From Candidatus Saccharimonadota bacterium (GTDB lineage Bacteria; Patescibacteriota; Saccharimonadia; Saccharimonadales; Saccharimonadaceae): a stretch of DNA of 8,847 nt. A program made the position numbers and the translations under genes. The stretch covers positions 1 through 8,847 of the forward strand of contig UNSM01000030.1 of the NCBI GenBank assembly GCA_900555425.1, written 5' to 3'. The notes under the pieces are model-generated. The model was given only the letters and a program-made list of their open reading frames with translations. It was not told where the DNA came from and did no database searches. Below are positions 1 to 6,080 of the stretch, in pieces (the stretch's first letter is position 1; every line of letters begins with the position of its first letter).

Positions 1-609
1 GATATGATGCTGGAGGGCGATTTGGGAAAGATTACGCCGACGCAACGTGCGGTTCTTAGGGAGGCATTTTCTTCGAGTGAGCGTATGGTGAGGCTGATTA
101 ATGATTTTCTTAATGTTTCTAGGCTTCAGACTGGCAAATTTAATATCGATAAACAGAAGATAGATATTGCTCAAATTCTTCGAGATGAAGTTGCTTTGCT
201 TAAGGTTGTGGCAGATCAGAGGTCTGTCGAAATGGACCTAAAGATTGATAAAAAAGTTCCATTGATTACGGCTGACTCTGAGAAGATTCGTCAAGTTATG
301 CTGAATATGATTGACAATGCCATTTACTATTCAAATCCACATAAAAAGGTAATAATTTCTCTAAAAAATAGTAATGGCGCGATTGAATTTACGGTGAAAG
401 ATTCGGGAATTGGTGTACCGAAATCAGAGCAAGCAAATCTGTTTGGTAAATTCTTCCGCGGCGCGAACGCCAGAAAAAAGCGACCAGACGGCACGGGTGT
501 TGGCTTATTTTTGGCGAGGAAAGTTATTTTATTGCACGACGGCGAAATGATCTTTGAATCAGAAGAAGGAAAAGGCAGTACTTTTGGGTTTAAGTTGCCA
601 GTTCGTTAA
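1..609 (+). CDS. Sensor histidine kinase, C-terminal part (5' end outside window)
   Basis: Membrane-type sensor kinase that autophosphorylates on a histidine and passes the phosphate to a response regulator. The reading frame is open from the first base, so the gene starts upstream and the sensor region and H-box are not visible. Counting from the Met at base 4, residues 1-45 are the end of the HisKA dimerisation helices. The rest is a complete HATPase_c domain: N box around NMIDN (101-105), G1 box DSGIG (133-137), F box FGKFF (147-151) and G2 box GTGVGL (163-168). The protein ends soon after the last strand, so there is no receiver or other domain after the kinase core. The stop TAA (607-609) overlaps the stop of the convergent minus-strand gene. 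No response regulator lies downstream, so the partner is probably upstream or elsewhere. The family call is firm; the signal sensed is unknown. Confidence 0.93.
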   Translation, partial: DMMLEGDLGKITPTQRAVLREAFSSSERMVRLINDFLNVSRLQTGKFNIDKQKIDIAQILRDEVALLKVVADQRSVEMDLKIDKKVPLITADSEKIRQVMLNMIDNAIYYSNPHKKVIISLKNSNGAIEFTVKDSGIGVPKSEQANLFGKFFRGANARKKRPDGTGVGLFLARKVILLHDGEMIFESEEGKGSTFGFKLPVR

Positions 610-821
610 CGAAATAAACTCAGTATTCCAGAAATAACGATAATTAAAGCAATTGCAACGAGTCCCGCCATGCCAATGGTGCGAATGAGCTTTTTCCGAT
701 CAAAAAACCATTGAGATAATTTGGAACGATTCGTTGCCGTAATCCTTGTTACCTTTGGCCGCTGAGATGTCGCGTCCATCCCAGAATATTTTTTATTGCG
801 CTTTTTCTTCTGCTTTGTCAT
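606..821 (-). CDS. Small basic tail-anchored membrane protein, function unknown
   Basis: A 71-residue protein starting MTKQKKKRNKKYSGMDA. Residues 1-45 are very basic and polar and the last ~25 (GMAGLVAIALIIVISGILSL) form one hydrophobic helix near the C-terminus. The expected topology is an N-terminal cytoplasmic tail held to the membrane by a C-terminal anchor. An upstream TTG at 878 would add 19 residues, but that extension runs through a TATAAT-like -10 at 833-828, so I chose the ATG at 821. No Shine-Dalgarno precedes this ATG; the -10 lies 6 nt before it, which suggests a leaderless transcript. The gene converges with the histidine kinase, and the two TAA stops share the palindrome TTAA. 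I recall similar short KYSGMDA...RPKVTR proteins in Saccharibacteria but cannot verify that. No function is assigned. Confidence 0.7.
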   Translation of the reverse strand: MTKQKKKRNKKYSGMDATSQRPKVTRITATNRSKLSQWFFDRKKLIRTIGMAGLVAIALIIVISGILSLFR

Positions 822-827
822 GGAAAT

Positions 828-835
828 ATTATACA
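828..835 (-). promoter_or_regulatory. -10 element of the small membrane protein gene, leaderless geometry
   Basis: On the minus strand TG is followed directly by TATAAT (833-828), then six bases, then the ATG at 821. A start site about seven bases after the -10 would fall on the start codon itself. No good -35 is seen at the usual spacing (TTATCC at 856-851 is weak). Confidence 0.5.
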
Positions 836-871
836 TTAATAGATAACGGCGGATAAGTGGCTGATTTGCTA

Positions 872-900
872 TAGACAATTCGACAATAATTTGTTATGAT
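872..900 (+). promoter_or_regulatory. Promoter of tRNA-Glu
   Basis: TAGACA at 872-877, a 17-bp spacer and TATGAT at 895-900 give a near-consensus sigma70-type promoter. The predicted start, about 907, lies a few bases before the mature tRNA at 913, and the promoter diverges from the small membrane protein gene. Confidence 0.65.
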
Positions 901-912
901 ATCTGAAGTCGT

Positions 913-987
913 GGCCTTATCGTCTAACGGTTAGGACACCAGGTTTTCATCCTGGCAATCCGGGTTCGATTCCCGGTAAGGTCACCA
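913..987 (+). tRNA. trnE: tRNA-Glu (UUC), CCA encoded
   Basis: Full cloverleaf. The acceptor stem GGCCTTA (913-919) pairs with TAAGGTC (977-983), including one G-T pair. The D arm carries AACGGTTA. The anticodon stem CCAGG/CCTGG encloses the loop TTTTCAT with anticodon TTC, which reads GAA/GAG. The T arm is CCGGG-TTCGATT-CCCGG. Discriminator A984 is followed by a genomically encoded CCA (985-987). It has its own promoter upstream and an intrinsic terminator just downstream, so it is transcribed as a single-gene unit. Confidence 0.97.
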
Positions 988-997
988 TGTGACAGAC

Positions 998-1020
998 AGA
1001 AGACCTTACTGGTCTTTTTT
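998..1020 (+). terminator. Intrinsic terminator after tRNA-Glu
   Basis: AGACC (1001-1005) and GGTCT (1011-1015) form a stem around the loop TTACT, extendable by A-T pairs at its base, and run directly into a T tract (1015-1020). It ends the tRNA transcript and separates it from the next gene. Confidence 0.85.
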
Positions 1021-1034
1021 ATTTGTTTTTAATC

Positions 1035-1063
1035 TTGCAAGGAACTTATGCTTACTATAAAAT
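1035..1063 (+). promoter_or_regulatory. Candidate promoter for the 267-residue membrane protein
   Basis: TTGCAA (1035-1040), a 17-bp spacer and TAAAAT (1058-1063). This predicts a leader of about 30 nt containing TAGGAAT a few bases before the ATG at 1101. It is a match to consensus only; a second TAAGAT at 1069-1074 is an alternative -10. Confidence 0.45.
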
Positions 1064-1100
1064 GATGCTAAGATAGTAGTAATAGCTGGGTAGGAATCTA

Positions 1101-1904
1101 ATGATAAAGAGCAGCGCGATAAAAACAAAACACGCAAACGCTAGAAAGGTCCAGGACGGCAAAAGATCGCCTAAAAACACTCCTGTGCAAAAAGTACACT
1201 CTAAACTAAAATCCACCCGAAAGCGCATATCAAAATTCTGGATTATAGCTGGAGCCGCTATATTAATAGCTGCTATCTACCTACTCATCAATGGCGGTGC
1301 CTTGGTAGAGCAACATAAAATGGCGCAATACCTTAAGGAAAAGTATGGGAAAGAGTTTATAGTAGAAAATTATCGCATTGAGGGTGGCGGTATTGGAGTT
1401 GAGGGCGATCCGTATGTGGATGCTTATCCGGTTGATGATAGTAGTCTTAGGTTTGAAGTGTGGAATAGAGCTGACTATAGAAAAGGCGAGAGTGCTTACT
1501 CTGATACATATCCAGATCGTATTTGGGAAAGAGAGTCTAGGAATGATATAGCTAACCTAGTTAGCAAGCAGTTTGGCGGTAGAGCTATACTCAAATCAAT
1601 AAGAATAAACAGCAATATAGAGGTTGGCAGAGCTATTACGAAAAACATACCATCCTATAAAGATGCATTTAATAAATTTGGCAGAAAAATATATATGACA
1701 ATATCTTTAGAGAATGACGTTAATTTTGATGATTTGTCAGAGCGTATATATAGAGTGACTTCTGAAATAAGAAAGCAAATGGGCGTAATGCTGGCTATAG
1801 ACTATCATGATTCACTACATGAACTATGGCTGGAAGATCAGGACATTAGCAATATAGAATCTTCGAGTGACGTAGATAAATATATAAAGAGGGGGTGGAG
1901 TTGA
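1101..1904 (+). CDS. Single-pass membrane protein with external C-terminal domain, family unknown
   Basis: 267 residues. Residues 1-45 are a Lys/Arg-rich cytoplasmic tail, residues 46-65 a membrane helix (FWIIAGAAILIAAIYLLING), and residues 66-267 a soluble domain, expected outside the cell by the positive-inside rule. The outer domain has no cysteine. It begins with an amphipathic YLKEKYGKEF segment followed by a glycine-rich turn (EGGGIGVEGDPY), a pattern resembling short KYG-type domains of secreted proteins in Gram-positive bacteria; this resemblance is weak. No signal-peptidase or lipobox site is evident. It starts at the first ATG, preceded by TAGGAAT, and ends on TGA. About 20 of its 28 isoleucines use ATA, against 2 in pyk, which suggests recent acquisition or low expression. 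It has its own candidate promoter. I do not recognise the gene. Confidence 0.8.
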   Translation: MIKSSAIKTKHANARKVQDGKRSPKNTPVQKVHSKLKSTRKRISKFWIIAGAAILIAAIYLLINGGALVEQHKMAQYLKEKYGKEFIVENYRIEGGGIGVEGDPYVDAYPVDDSSLRFEVWNRADYRKGESAYSDTYPDRIWERESRNDIANLVSKQFGGRAILKSIRINSNIEVGRAITKNIPSYKDAFNKFGRKIYMTISLENDVNFDDLSERIYRVTSEIRKQMGVMLAIDYHDSLHELWLEDQDISNIESSSDVDKYIKRGWS

Positions 1905-2017
1905 ATATAACTAATGAGCAATATTTAGCCTTAAGCGCGCAGATCGGCCTTATCTTGTTGACTTGCCGCGCCGTTCCAAAACCGTTTGCACTCGGTCAAA
2001 TAACTGTTTTGATATAA
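1901..2017 (+). pseudogene. Possible stub of a lost downstream gene (TTG start)
   Basis: A TTG at 1901 overlaps the TGA of the preceding gene and follows a purine-rich AGAGGGGGTGGAG run, which is a good coupled start. The frame reads MNITNEQYLALSAQIGLIL and then enters DNA that codes for the recombinase fragment on the other strand, stopping at 2017 after 38 codons. It may be the 5' end of a second gene of the membrane-protein operon, replaced by the recombinase insertion. It could equally be chance. Confidence 0.2.
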
Positions 2018-2213
2018 TGACTTTGTGCTTGCCCTCGTGTATTTCGCTTAAGTAGCGAAAGTGTCCATAGTAAAACGGATTTGCCAGTATGTGCGCCACG
2101 CGTGCGCGCGAATGGGGTTTATTGCCAGTCGTTTTCTTGCCGCACACCAGCCCAGAAAACCCTTTACCTTTTTCTAGTAAAATTACGGCGGGGGAAATTA
2201 CAAAAATATGCAA
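1950..2213 (-). pseudogene. Serine (large/resolvase-type) recombinase fragment, recombinase domain only
   Basis: The frame encodes NKPHSRARVAHILANPFYYG, then a stretch with EGKHKVIISKQLFDRVQTVLERRGK. This is the typical central Recombinase domain (PF07508) of large serine recombinases, where ILxNPFYYG and EGKHxPIISxxLFxxVQ recur. The N-terminal catalytic resolvase domain, with its serine nucleophile, is absent. So are the usual zinc ribbon and coiled coil after VLERRGK, since a TAA follows at 1950. The 5' part of the frame (MHIFVISPAVILLEK, from a TTG at 2213) is not recombinase-like, and similarity begins near GLVCGKK at about 2165. Just past the stop, the +1 frame continues DKADLRA and stops, so a small frameshift near an original C-terminus is possible. 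This is a relic of an integrated element; by itself it cannot recombine DNA. Confidence 0.75.
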
Positions 2214-2230
2214 AGGGTTTTCTGGGCTGG
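2147..2230. repeat. Perfect 19-bp inverted repeat, 46-bp spacer
   Basis: CCAGCCCAGAAAACCCTTT (2147-2165) is the exact reverse complement of AAAGGGTTTTCTGGGCTGG (2212-2230). The left arm lies inside the recombinase-like reading frame; the right arm ends 9 bp from the Nudix stop codon. The spacer holds a direct repeat AAATTAC (2180-2186 and 2195-2201) around GGCGGGGG. As RNA it would form a strong stem with a long loop. Neither side has a T tract after the stem, so it is not a standard terminator. It may be a recombination site, or an inverted duplication made at the rearrangement junction. Confidence 0.85.
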
Positions 2231-2239
2231 AGCTACCTA

Positions 2240-2791
2240 TTACTGACTAACATACTCAAGTGCCGCGATAAGTGTTCCGAAATACAATTCACCTTGAGGC
2301 ACTAAGTTATTAGCCGCCGCGTCCCGGGTGATTTCTTTAAAATTATCTAGCGAGCGCCATTCGTACGAATCAACCTCGCCATCGACAAAGGTGAAGTTTT
2401 CATCACCACTGAGCTGGTAAAGAAACACATTTACGATGTCTCGTGGGTCTTTCTCGATGATGCGAACAGCCTGCACAAAATGCAGCTTAGATTCATCAAT
2501 CGTAAGCCCCATTTCCTCTTTAGTCTCTCGCACGGCTGCTTGCACTGGTGTCTCTCCGATATTGATATGCCCGCCTGCCGAAATATGAAACCAGCCTGGC
2601 TTATTGGGCTTCGTCAATGAACGCTTTTGTAGCAGTATGCTCACCCCGCCTTCGTCAATCTTCCAAAACCACACATGAGCGTTGCTCATGACTAGGCTTT
2701 TATCAGAGTTAAACTCTTCTTTGGGCGCGCCTTTGCCGTCTACAGGCGTGCCGTTGTTATTGTAAATTTGCCATAATTCGTTGTCGTGCAT
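2240..2791 (-). CDS. Nudix hydrolase
   Basis: 183 residues. The family hydrolyses nucleoside diphosphates linked to another moiety, using Mg2+ bound by the Nudix helix. The Nudix box is complete at residues 74-96: G74-x5-E80-x7-R88-E89-T-K-E92-E93-M-G95-L96; the only departure from consensus is Thr for the usual hydrophobic residue after RE. The N-terminus (ELWQIYNNNGTPVDGKG) and the AHVWFWK strand resemble the subgroup that includes bacterial IPP-isomerase-like and YfcD-like Nudix proteins, so the substrate is not fixed by sequence. The ATG at 2791 follows a strong GGGAGG ribosome site with 9-nt spacing. It is a lone cytoplasmic enzyme transcribed leftward, facing the recombinase remnant. 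Its upstream region is rich in palindromes. Confident of the family, not of the substrate. Confidence 0.93.
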   Translation of the reverse strand: MHDNELWQIYNNNGTPVDGKGAPKEEFNSDKSLVMSNAHVWFWKIDEGGVSILLQKRSLTKPNKPGWFHISAGGHINIGETPVQAAVRETKEEMGLTIDESKLHFVQAVRIIEKDPRDIVNVFLYQLSGDENFTFVDGEVDSYEWRSLDNFKEITRDAAANNLVPQGELYFGTLIAALEYVSQ

Positions 2792-2794
2792 ATA

Positions 2795-2838
2795 TGGTAT
2801 CCTCCCTCGCTATAATCTATTCTAATATCTAGATACCA
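2795..2838 (-). promoter_or_regulatory. Leader stem that could cover the Nudix ribosome site
   Basis: On the minus strand TGGTATC (2838-2832) can pair with GATACCA (2801-2795), which starts at the last G of the GGGAGG ribosome site and fills the spacer before the ATG. If the transcript begins upstream of 2838, a long-loop stem would partly hide the ribosome site. It depends on the unmapped start site. Confidence 0.25.
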
Positions 2839-2877
2839 GTATACGTGATAGACGGGGTTGTCGTCTATTCTTAAGAA
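2826..2877. promoter_or_regulatory. Cluster of palindromes upstream of the Nudix gene
   Basis: Within 52 bp lie TATCTAGATA (2826-2835), GTATAC (2839-2844), an inverted repeat ATAGACG-N7-CGTCTAT (2848-2868) and TTCTTAAGAA (2868-2877). A possible minus-strand -10, TATACT (2843-2838), sits between them without a good -35. The density suggests operator sites for a dimeric regulator, but AT-rich DNA gives short palindromes by chance. Confidence 0.3.
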
Positions 2878-2948
2878 GTATGCTAGAATATGCGAATTAA
2901 TAACCTATTTTTGCGCAAATAACTAATTGCTTATTATGGTGAGCTTTT

Positions 2949-3251
2949 TTATTGTCGCTTCGTAGTTTCTTCGGCGGCGGACTCATCGTCAGTCCGAGAC
3001 ATCATTTCAGAATAGGCTTCAAGTATATCACTCTCCTTATATTTCGGTTTATGTGAGCGTTCGATTGCATACCAGATTGTTACTGGTATCAGCAAGACGG
3101 TGTTTATGCAATATATCGTAATTGCAGCTTCTATGGATCCAACGATATTTACAAATACTCCCGTATAAAATAAAAAGAAGATAATTATAGTAGTTGATCC
3201 GAAAATAAAGAACAAAATTTTTGAGATAATATATTTATCTATTCCTGGCAT
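2949..3251 (-). CDS. Small two-helix membrane protein, function unknown
   Basis: 100 residues with two hydrophobic segments, about 8-36 (ISKILFFIFGSTTIIIFF...) and 41-62 (AAITIYCINTVLLIPVTIWY). A charged C-terminal tail (residues 66-100, with ESDILEAYSEMMSRTDDES) follows and is probably cytoplasmic. No catalytic motif is visible. The ATG at 3251 has no Shine-Dalgarno; TAGAAT and ATAAAAT stand within 10 bases of it, so a very short or absent leader is likely. It diverges from pyk across a 133-bp gap and is followed by the Nudix promoter region, so it seems to be transcribed alone. I do not recognise it. The length, hydrophobic pattern and sensible start support a real gene. Confidence 0.6.
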   Translation of the reverse strand: MPGIDKYIISKILFFIFGSTTIIIFFLFYTGVFVNIVGSIEAAITIYCINTVLLIPVTIWYAIERSHKPKYKESDILEAYSEMMSRTDDESAAEETTKRQ

Positions 3252-3348
3252 AATATTTTATATTCTAGCATTAAGAAAATGGGTAGGCTAGTTTTGACCA
3301 ACACGAATTCTGACATTAAATAAGTATTACAAATCTTCATGGCGCCAT

Positions 3349-3377
3349 TTTTCATCACTGTTATTTCGTGATATAAT
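3349..3377 (+). promoter_or_regulatory. Extended -10 promoter of the pyk operon, leaderless
   Basis: TTTTCA (3349-3354), a 17-bp spacer and TATAAT (3372-3377) preceded by TGA, i.e. an extended -10. Only seven bases (TTTAAAA) separate the -10 from the ATG at 3385, so the predicted start site is at or next to the A of the start codon. No Shine-Dalgarno exists. This is the only good promoter seen for the five-gene block. Confidence 0.7.
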
Positions 3378-3384
3378 TTAAAAA

Positions 3385-4806
3385 ATGAGCGATAATATAT
3401 TTAAACGAACAAAAATATTAGCAACAATTGGGCCAGCAACGTTCAGCCAAGAAAAGGTTTACCAATTGTTGGAGGCCGGCGTTAACGGCATCCGTATGAA
3501 CTTTAGCCACGGCGCTAATGAGGAGAGAATTGAGCAGATCAATTGGGTGCGCACAGCTAGTAAACAGTTGGGCAAACCTGTCGCAATTTTACAAGATTTG
3601 CAAGGCCCGAAGATTCGCTTGGGCGTTTTGAAAGATAACATGCTGAATGTTAAGGTTGGCGATATGCTGGTCTTGGATTCAGAAATTACTGAGCATGACG
3701 GCAGCTTCAATTTGCCAGTGCAGTACAATTTGGCGGAGAAGATGAAAGTCGGCGAGCCGCTTTACATGTTTGACGGCAAGATCAGGACGGTTGTACGAGA
3801 AATTGTTAGTCCAACTGCAATTCGCGTAGAAGTTCAGAACGACGGTTTTTTGATGAGCCGCAAGGGTTTGAATTTGCCAGACACAGATTTTGGTGGTGAC
3901 ATTCTTACTCAGAAAGATATTAACGATTTGGAATGGGGCGCAAGCCAAGATTTTGATTACGTTGCATTGAGTTTTATTCAAAAAGCTGATGACATTATTG
4001 ATTTACGTCGTCGATTGACAGATCTGGGTTCGACAGCCAATATTATTGCCAAGATTGAGACTAAGTCTGCCGTTGATCCAGAGAATTTGGAGGAAATCGT
4101 TAAGGCTAGTGACGGTATTATGGTTGCTCGCGGTGACTTGGCGGTGGAAGCTGGTGCGGAAATTGTCCCAGTTGTACAGCGTCGAATTATTGCCTTGTGT
4201 CGTAAATATTGCAAGCTAGTGATCGTTGCGACACAAATGATGGGCAGTATGGTTGACAATCCAGAGCCAAGTCGTGCTGAAGTAAGTGACGTTGCTAATG
4301 CTGTAATCCAAGGCGCTGACGTAGTTATGTTGTCTGATGAGACTGCTAATGGTAAATATCCTGTTGAAACTGTTCGTGCGATGCGCAAGACTATTATCTA
4401 CACTCAAGAACACAGTGAAGTGATGTTGGTAGAAAAGGCTGAAATGCGTGAAAAAACTGACGCGATTTTAAGCTACACGGCAGCTCAATTGGCAAGGAGA
4501 ATTAAGGCTCGAGCTATTATTGCGGAAACACACACTGGCGCTACTGCAATTAATGTTGCCGCATATCGTCCAAACCTACCAATTGTTTGTGTGACCGAAG
4601 ATGTGAAGACTGCGCAAAAGTTGGCACTAAGGTACGCTTCTCGTCCATATGTTCGACCAAACGATTCAAATGCAGCAACTAAGTTGGCTGACGAGTTGAA
4701 ACAAGAAGGCTATTTCGGCGCAGATCCAGTTACGGTTGTGCTTGTTAGCGGCCACAATCCAGAGCCAGGCAAAACTGACAATATCCAAGTCAAGACGTTG
4801 TCATAA
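3385..4806 (+). CDS. pyk: Pyruvate kinase
   Basis: Converts phosphoenolpyruvate and ADP to pyruvate and ATP, the last ATP-yielding step of glycolysis, in the cytoplasm. 473 residues, the usual bacterial length without an extra C-terminal domain. Seen: N-terminal TKILATIGPA, substrate-binding R37 in GIRMNFSHG, the B-domain lid at about 80-180, the family signature IIAKIETKSAV (220-230) with catalytic K223 and metal-binding E225, MVARGDLAVE with metal ligand D251, and ATQMM (282-286). The segment DLQGPKIRL (71-79) carries Lys where rabbit enzyme has Glu117, with Leu and Gln at the two paired positions; in this family that combination marks K+-independent enzymes. SDETA (317-321) has Asp for the usual Gly of SGETA. 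First gene of the block; ATG 3385 lacks a ribosome site. Its stop TAA lies inside the ribosome site of pgk. Confidence 0.98.
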   Translation: MSDNIFKRTKILATIGPATFSQEKVYQLLEAGVNGIRMNFSHGANEERIEQINWVRTASKQLGKPVAILQDLQGPKIRLGVLKDNMLNVKVGDMLVLDSEITEHDGSFNLPVQYNLAEKMKVGEPLYMFDGKIRTVVREIVSPTAIRVEVQNDGFLMSRKGLNLPDTDFGGDILTQKDINDLEWGASQDFDYVALSFIQKADDIIDLRRRLTDLGSTANIIAKIETKSAVDPENLEEIVKASDGIMVARGDLAVEAGAEIVPVVQRRIIALCRKYCKLVIVATQMMGSMVDNPEPSRAEVSDVANAVIQGADVVMLSDETANGKYPVETVRAMRKTIIYTQEHSEVMLVEKAEMREKTDAILSYTAAQLARRIKARAIIAETHTGATAINVAAYRPNLPIVCVTEDVKTAQKLALRYASRPYVRPNDSNAATKLADELKQEGYFGADPVTVVLVSGHNPEPGKTDNIQVKTLS

Positions 4807-4817
4807 GGAGAATTTGG

Positions 4818-6056
4818 GTGGGCAGAAAATTTCCGAAGCAAACAATTCGCGATGTTGATCTACGTGGAAAAACTATTCTTCTGCGAGCAGATTATAACGT
4901 ACCGCTAACAAAGCGCGGTCAGATTTCTGATGATCTAAGAATTCGCGCTTCGCTGCCCACACTCCGATATTTGTTGGAGCAGAATTGCAAGATTGTTATC
5001 ATGTCTCATCTGGGGCGACCAAAAGGTAAGGATCTTAAGTTTAGCTTGAAAGTTGTCGCAGATCACCTATCCAAGTTGCTGATCCGTCCGGTAGAATTGC
5101 TGGATGATTGCGTGGGCGAAGCTGTTCATCAAGCCGTTCGCCGCGCGCCACGAGGCAGTATTCTTATGTTGGAGAATTTGCGCTTTTATGACGAGGAGGA
5201 GGCTGATGATTTAACATTTGCCAAGTCAATTCAACGCGCTGTCCGAGCGGATTATTTTGTGCAAGACGGATTTGCGGTCGCACACAGGGCGCACGCCAGC
5301 ACTCATGCGATTACATTGTGTGTTCCAGGGCTAGCGGGGTTACTATTAGAAAAAGAATATGTAACTATCACCGAGGCGATGAATAAGCCAAAACGTCCGT
5401 TGGTTGCGGTTATTGGCGGCGCGAAAGTTAGCGATAAAATATTACTGATTAAGCGTCTGATTAAAAAGGCGGATCGGATTTTAATTGGCGGCGCCATGTC
5501 AAACACGTTTTTACATTGCCGTGGATTTAATGTCGGCAAGAGTGTGTTTGAGCCGGGAATGGAAAAGGTTGTCGCGGAAATTTATGATTTGGCGGCGGCT
5601 AAGGTTGGCGCAGAGAATGTTGACGATTTTTTGGTATTGCCGATTGATGTGGCGGTTGCGCCAGAGATTTCTAAGGATTTTCCTCGTCAAGAAGTTAATA
5701 TTGATAAAATAAAGAACTCAGATATGGCGCTGGATATTGGAAGTCAGACAATTGAGAAATTCACGAAAATACTGGCTGATGCAAAGATGGTTATTTGGAA
5801 TGGTCCGCTGGGCTATGCTGAAATTGATAATTTTGCAATCGGTTCAGCGCGAGTGGCGCTAGCTATTGCCCAGAATAAAGGGGTCGTTTCAATAGTCGGC
5901 GGCGGAGATACGGCTGATTTTATATTAAAATGGGACGGGCATGACGGCGCCAATTTTACCCATGTTTCCACTGGTGGCGGAGCTAGCATGGCCTTGATGG
6001 CTGGTAAAAAATTGCCAGGAATTGAAAGTTTACTAGACGCATACGGTTTGAGGTGA
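4818..6056 (+). CDS. pgk: Phosphoglycerate kinase
   Basis: Transfers phosphate from 1,3-bisphosphoglycerate to ADP, giving 3-phosphoglycerate and ATP. 412 residues, slightly longer than the ~390-400 typical of bacteria, with both lobes present. N lobe: RADYNVPL (23-30), SHLGRPKG (63-70), ENLRF (119-123), AHRAHAST (155-162). C lobe: GGAKVSDK (200-207), NGPLG (328-332), GGGDTAD (361-367), STGGGAS (384-390). Departures from the common motifs are A-D-Y-N for V-D-F-N, QDGFAVAHR for NDAFGTAHR, and GYAE for GVFE near the nucleotide site; the key Arg, Lys and Glu residues remain, so activity is expected. The start is GTG at 4818, chosen because AAGGAG (4805-4810) lies 7 nt upstream and overlaps the pyk stop, implying translational coupling. 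Ends on TGA, 24 bp before tpiA. Confidence 0.98.
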   Translation: MGRKFPKQTIRDVDLRGKTILLRADYNVPLTKRGQISDDLRIRASLPTLRYLLEQNCKIVIMSHLGRPKGKDLKFSLKVVADHLSKLLIRPVELLDDCVGEAVHQAVRRAPRGSILMLENLRFYDEEEADDLTFAKSIQRAVRADYFVQDGFAVAHRAHASTHAITLCVPGLAGLLLEKEYVTITEAMNKPKRPLVAVIGGAKVSDKILLIKRLIKKADRILIGGAMSNTFLHCRGFNVGKSVFEPGMEKVVAEIYDLAAAKVGAENVDDFLVLPIDVAVAPEISKDFPRQEVNIDKIKNSDMALDIGSQTIEKFTKILADAKMVIWNGPLGYAEIDNFAIGSARVALAIAQNKGVVSIVGGGDTADFILKWDGHDGANFTHVSTGGGASMALMAGKKLPGIESLLDAYGLR

Positions 6057-6080
6057 TAAACTAAGCATAAGGATTATCTC

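Noticed and set aside
2147..2230. The 19-bp inverted repeat as an intrinsic terminator of the Nudix gene
   Set aside because: No T tract follows the stem in either direction, and the loop is 46 nt, unlike a standard terminator.
2147..2230. An 84-bp MITE-like element with 19-bp terminal repeats
   Set aside because: No target-site duplication flanks it, and the left arm forms part of the recombinase-like coding frame.
2081..2305. Plus-strand 74-codon reading frame across the inverted repeat
   Set aside because: It is antisense to the recombinase fragment and the Nudix end, has no ribosome site, and its sequence looks like no protein.
913..3300. Integration of an island at the tRNA-Glu 3' end
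   Set aside because: I looked for a second copy of the T-arm/3' end (TTCGATTCCCGGTAAGG) up to pyk and found no match beyond about seven bases. Serine recombinases also do not usually target tRNA genes.
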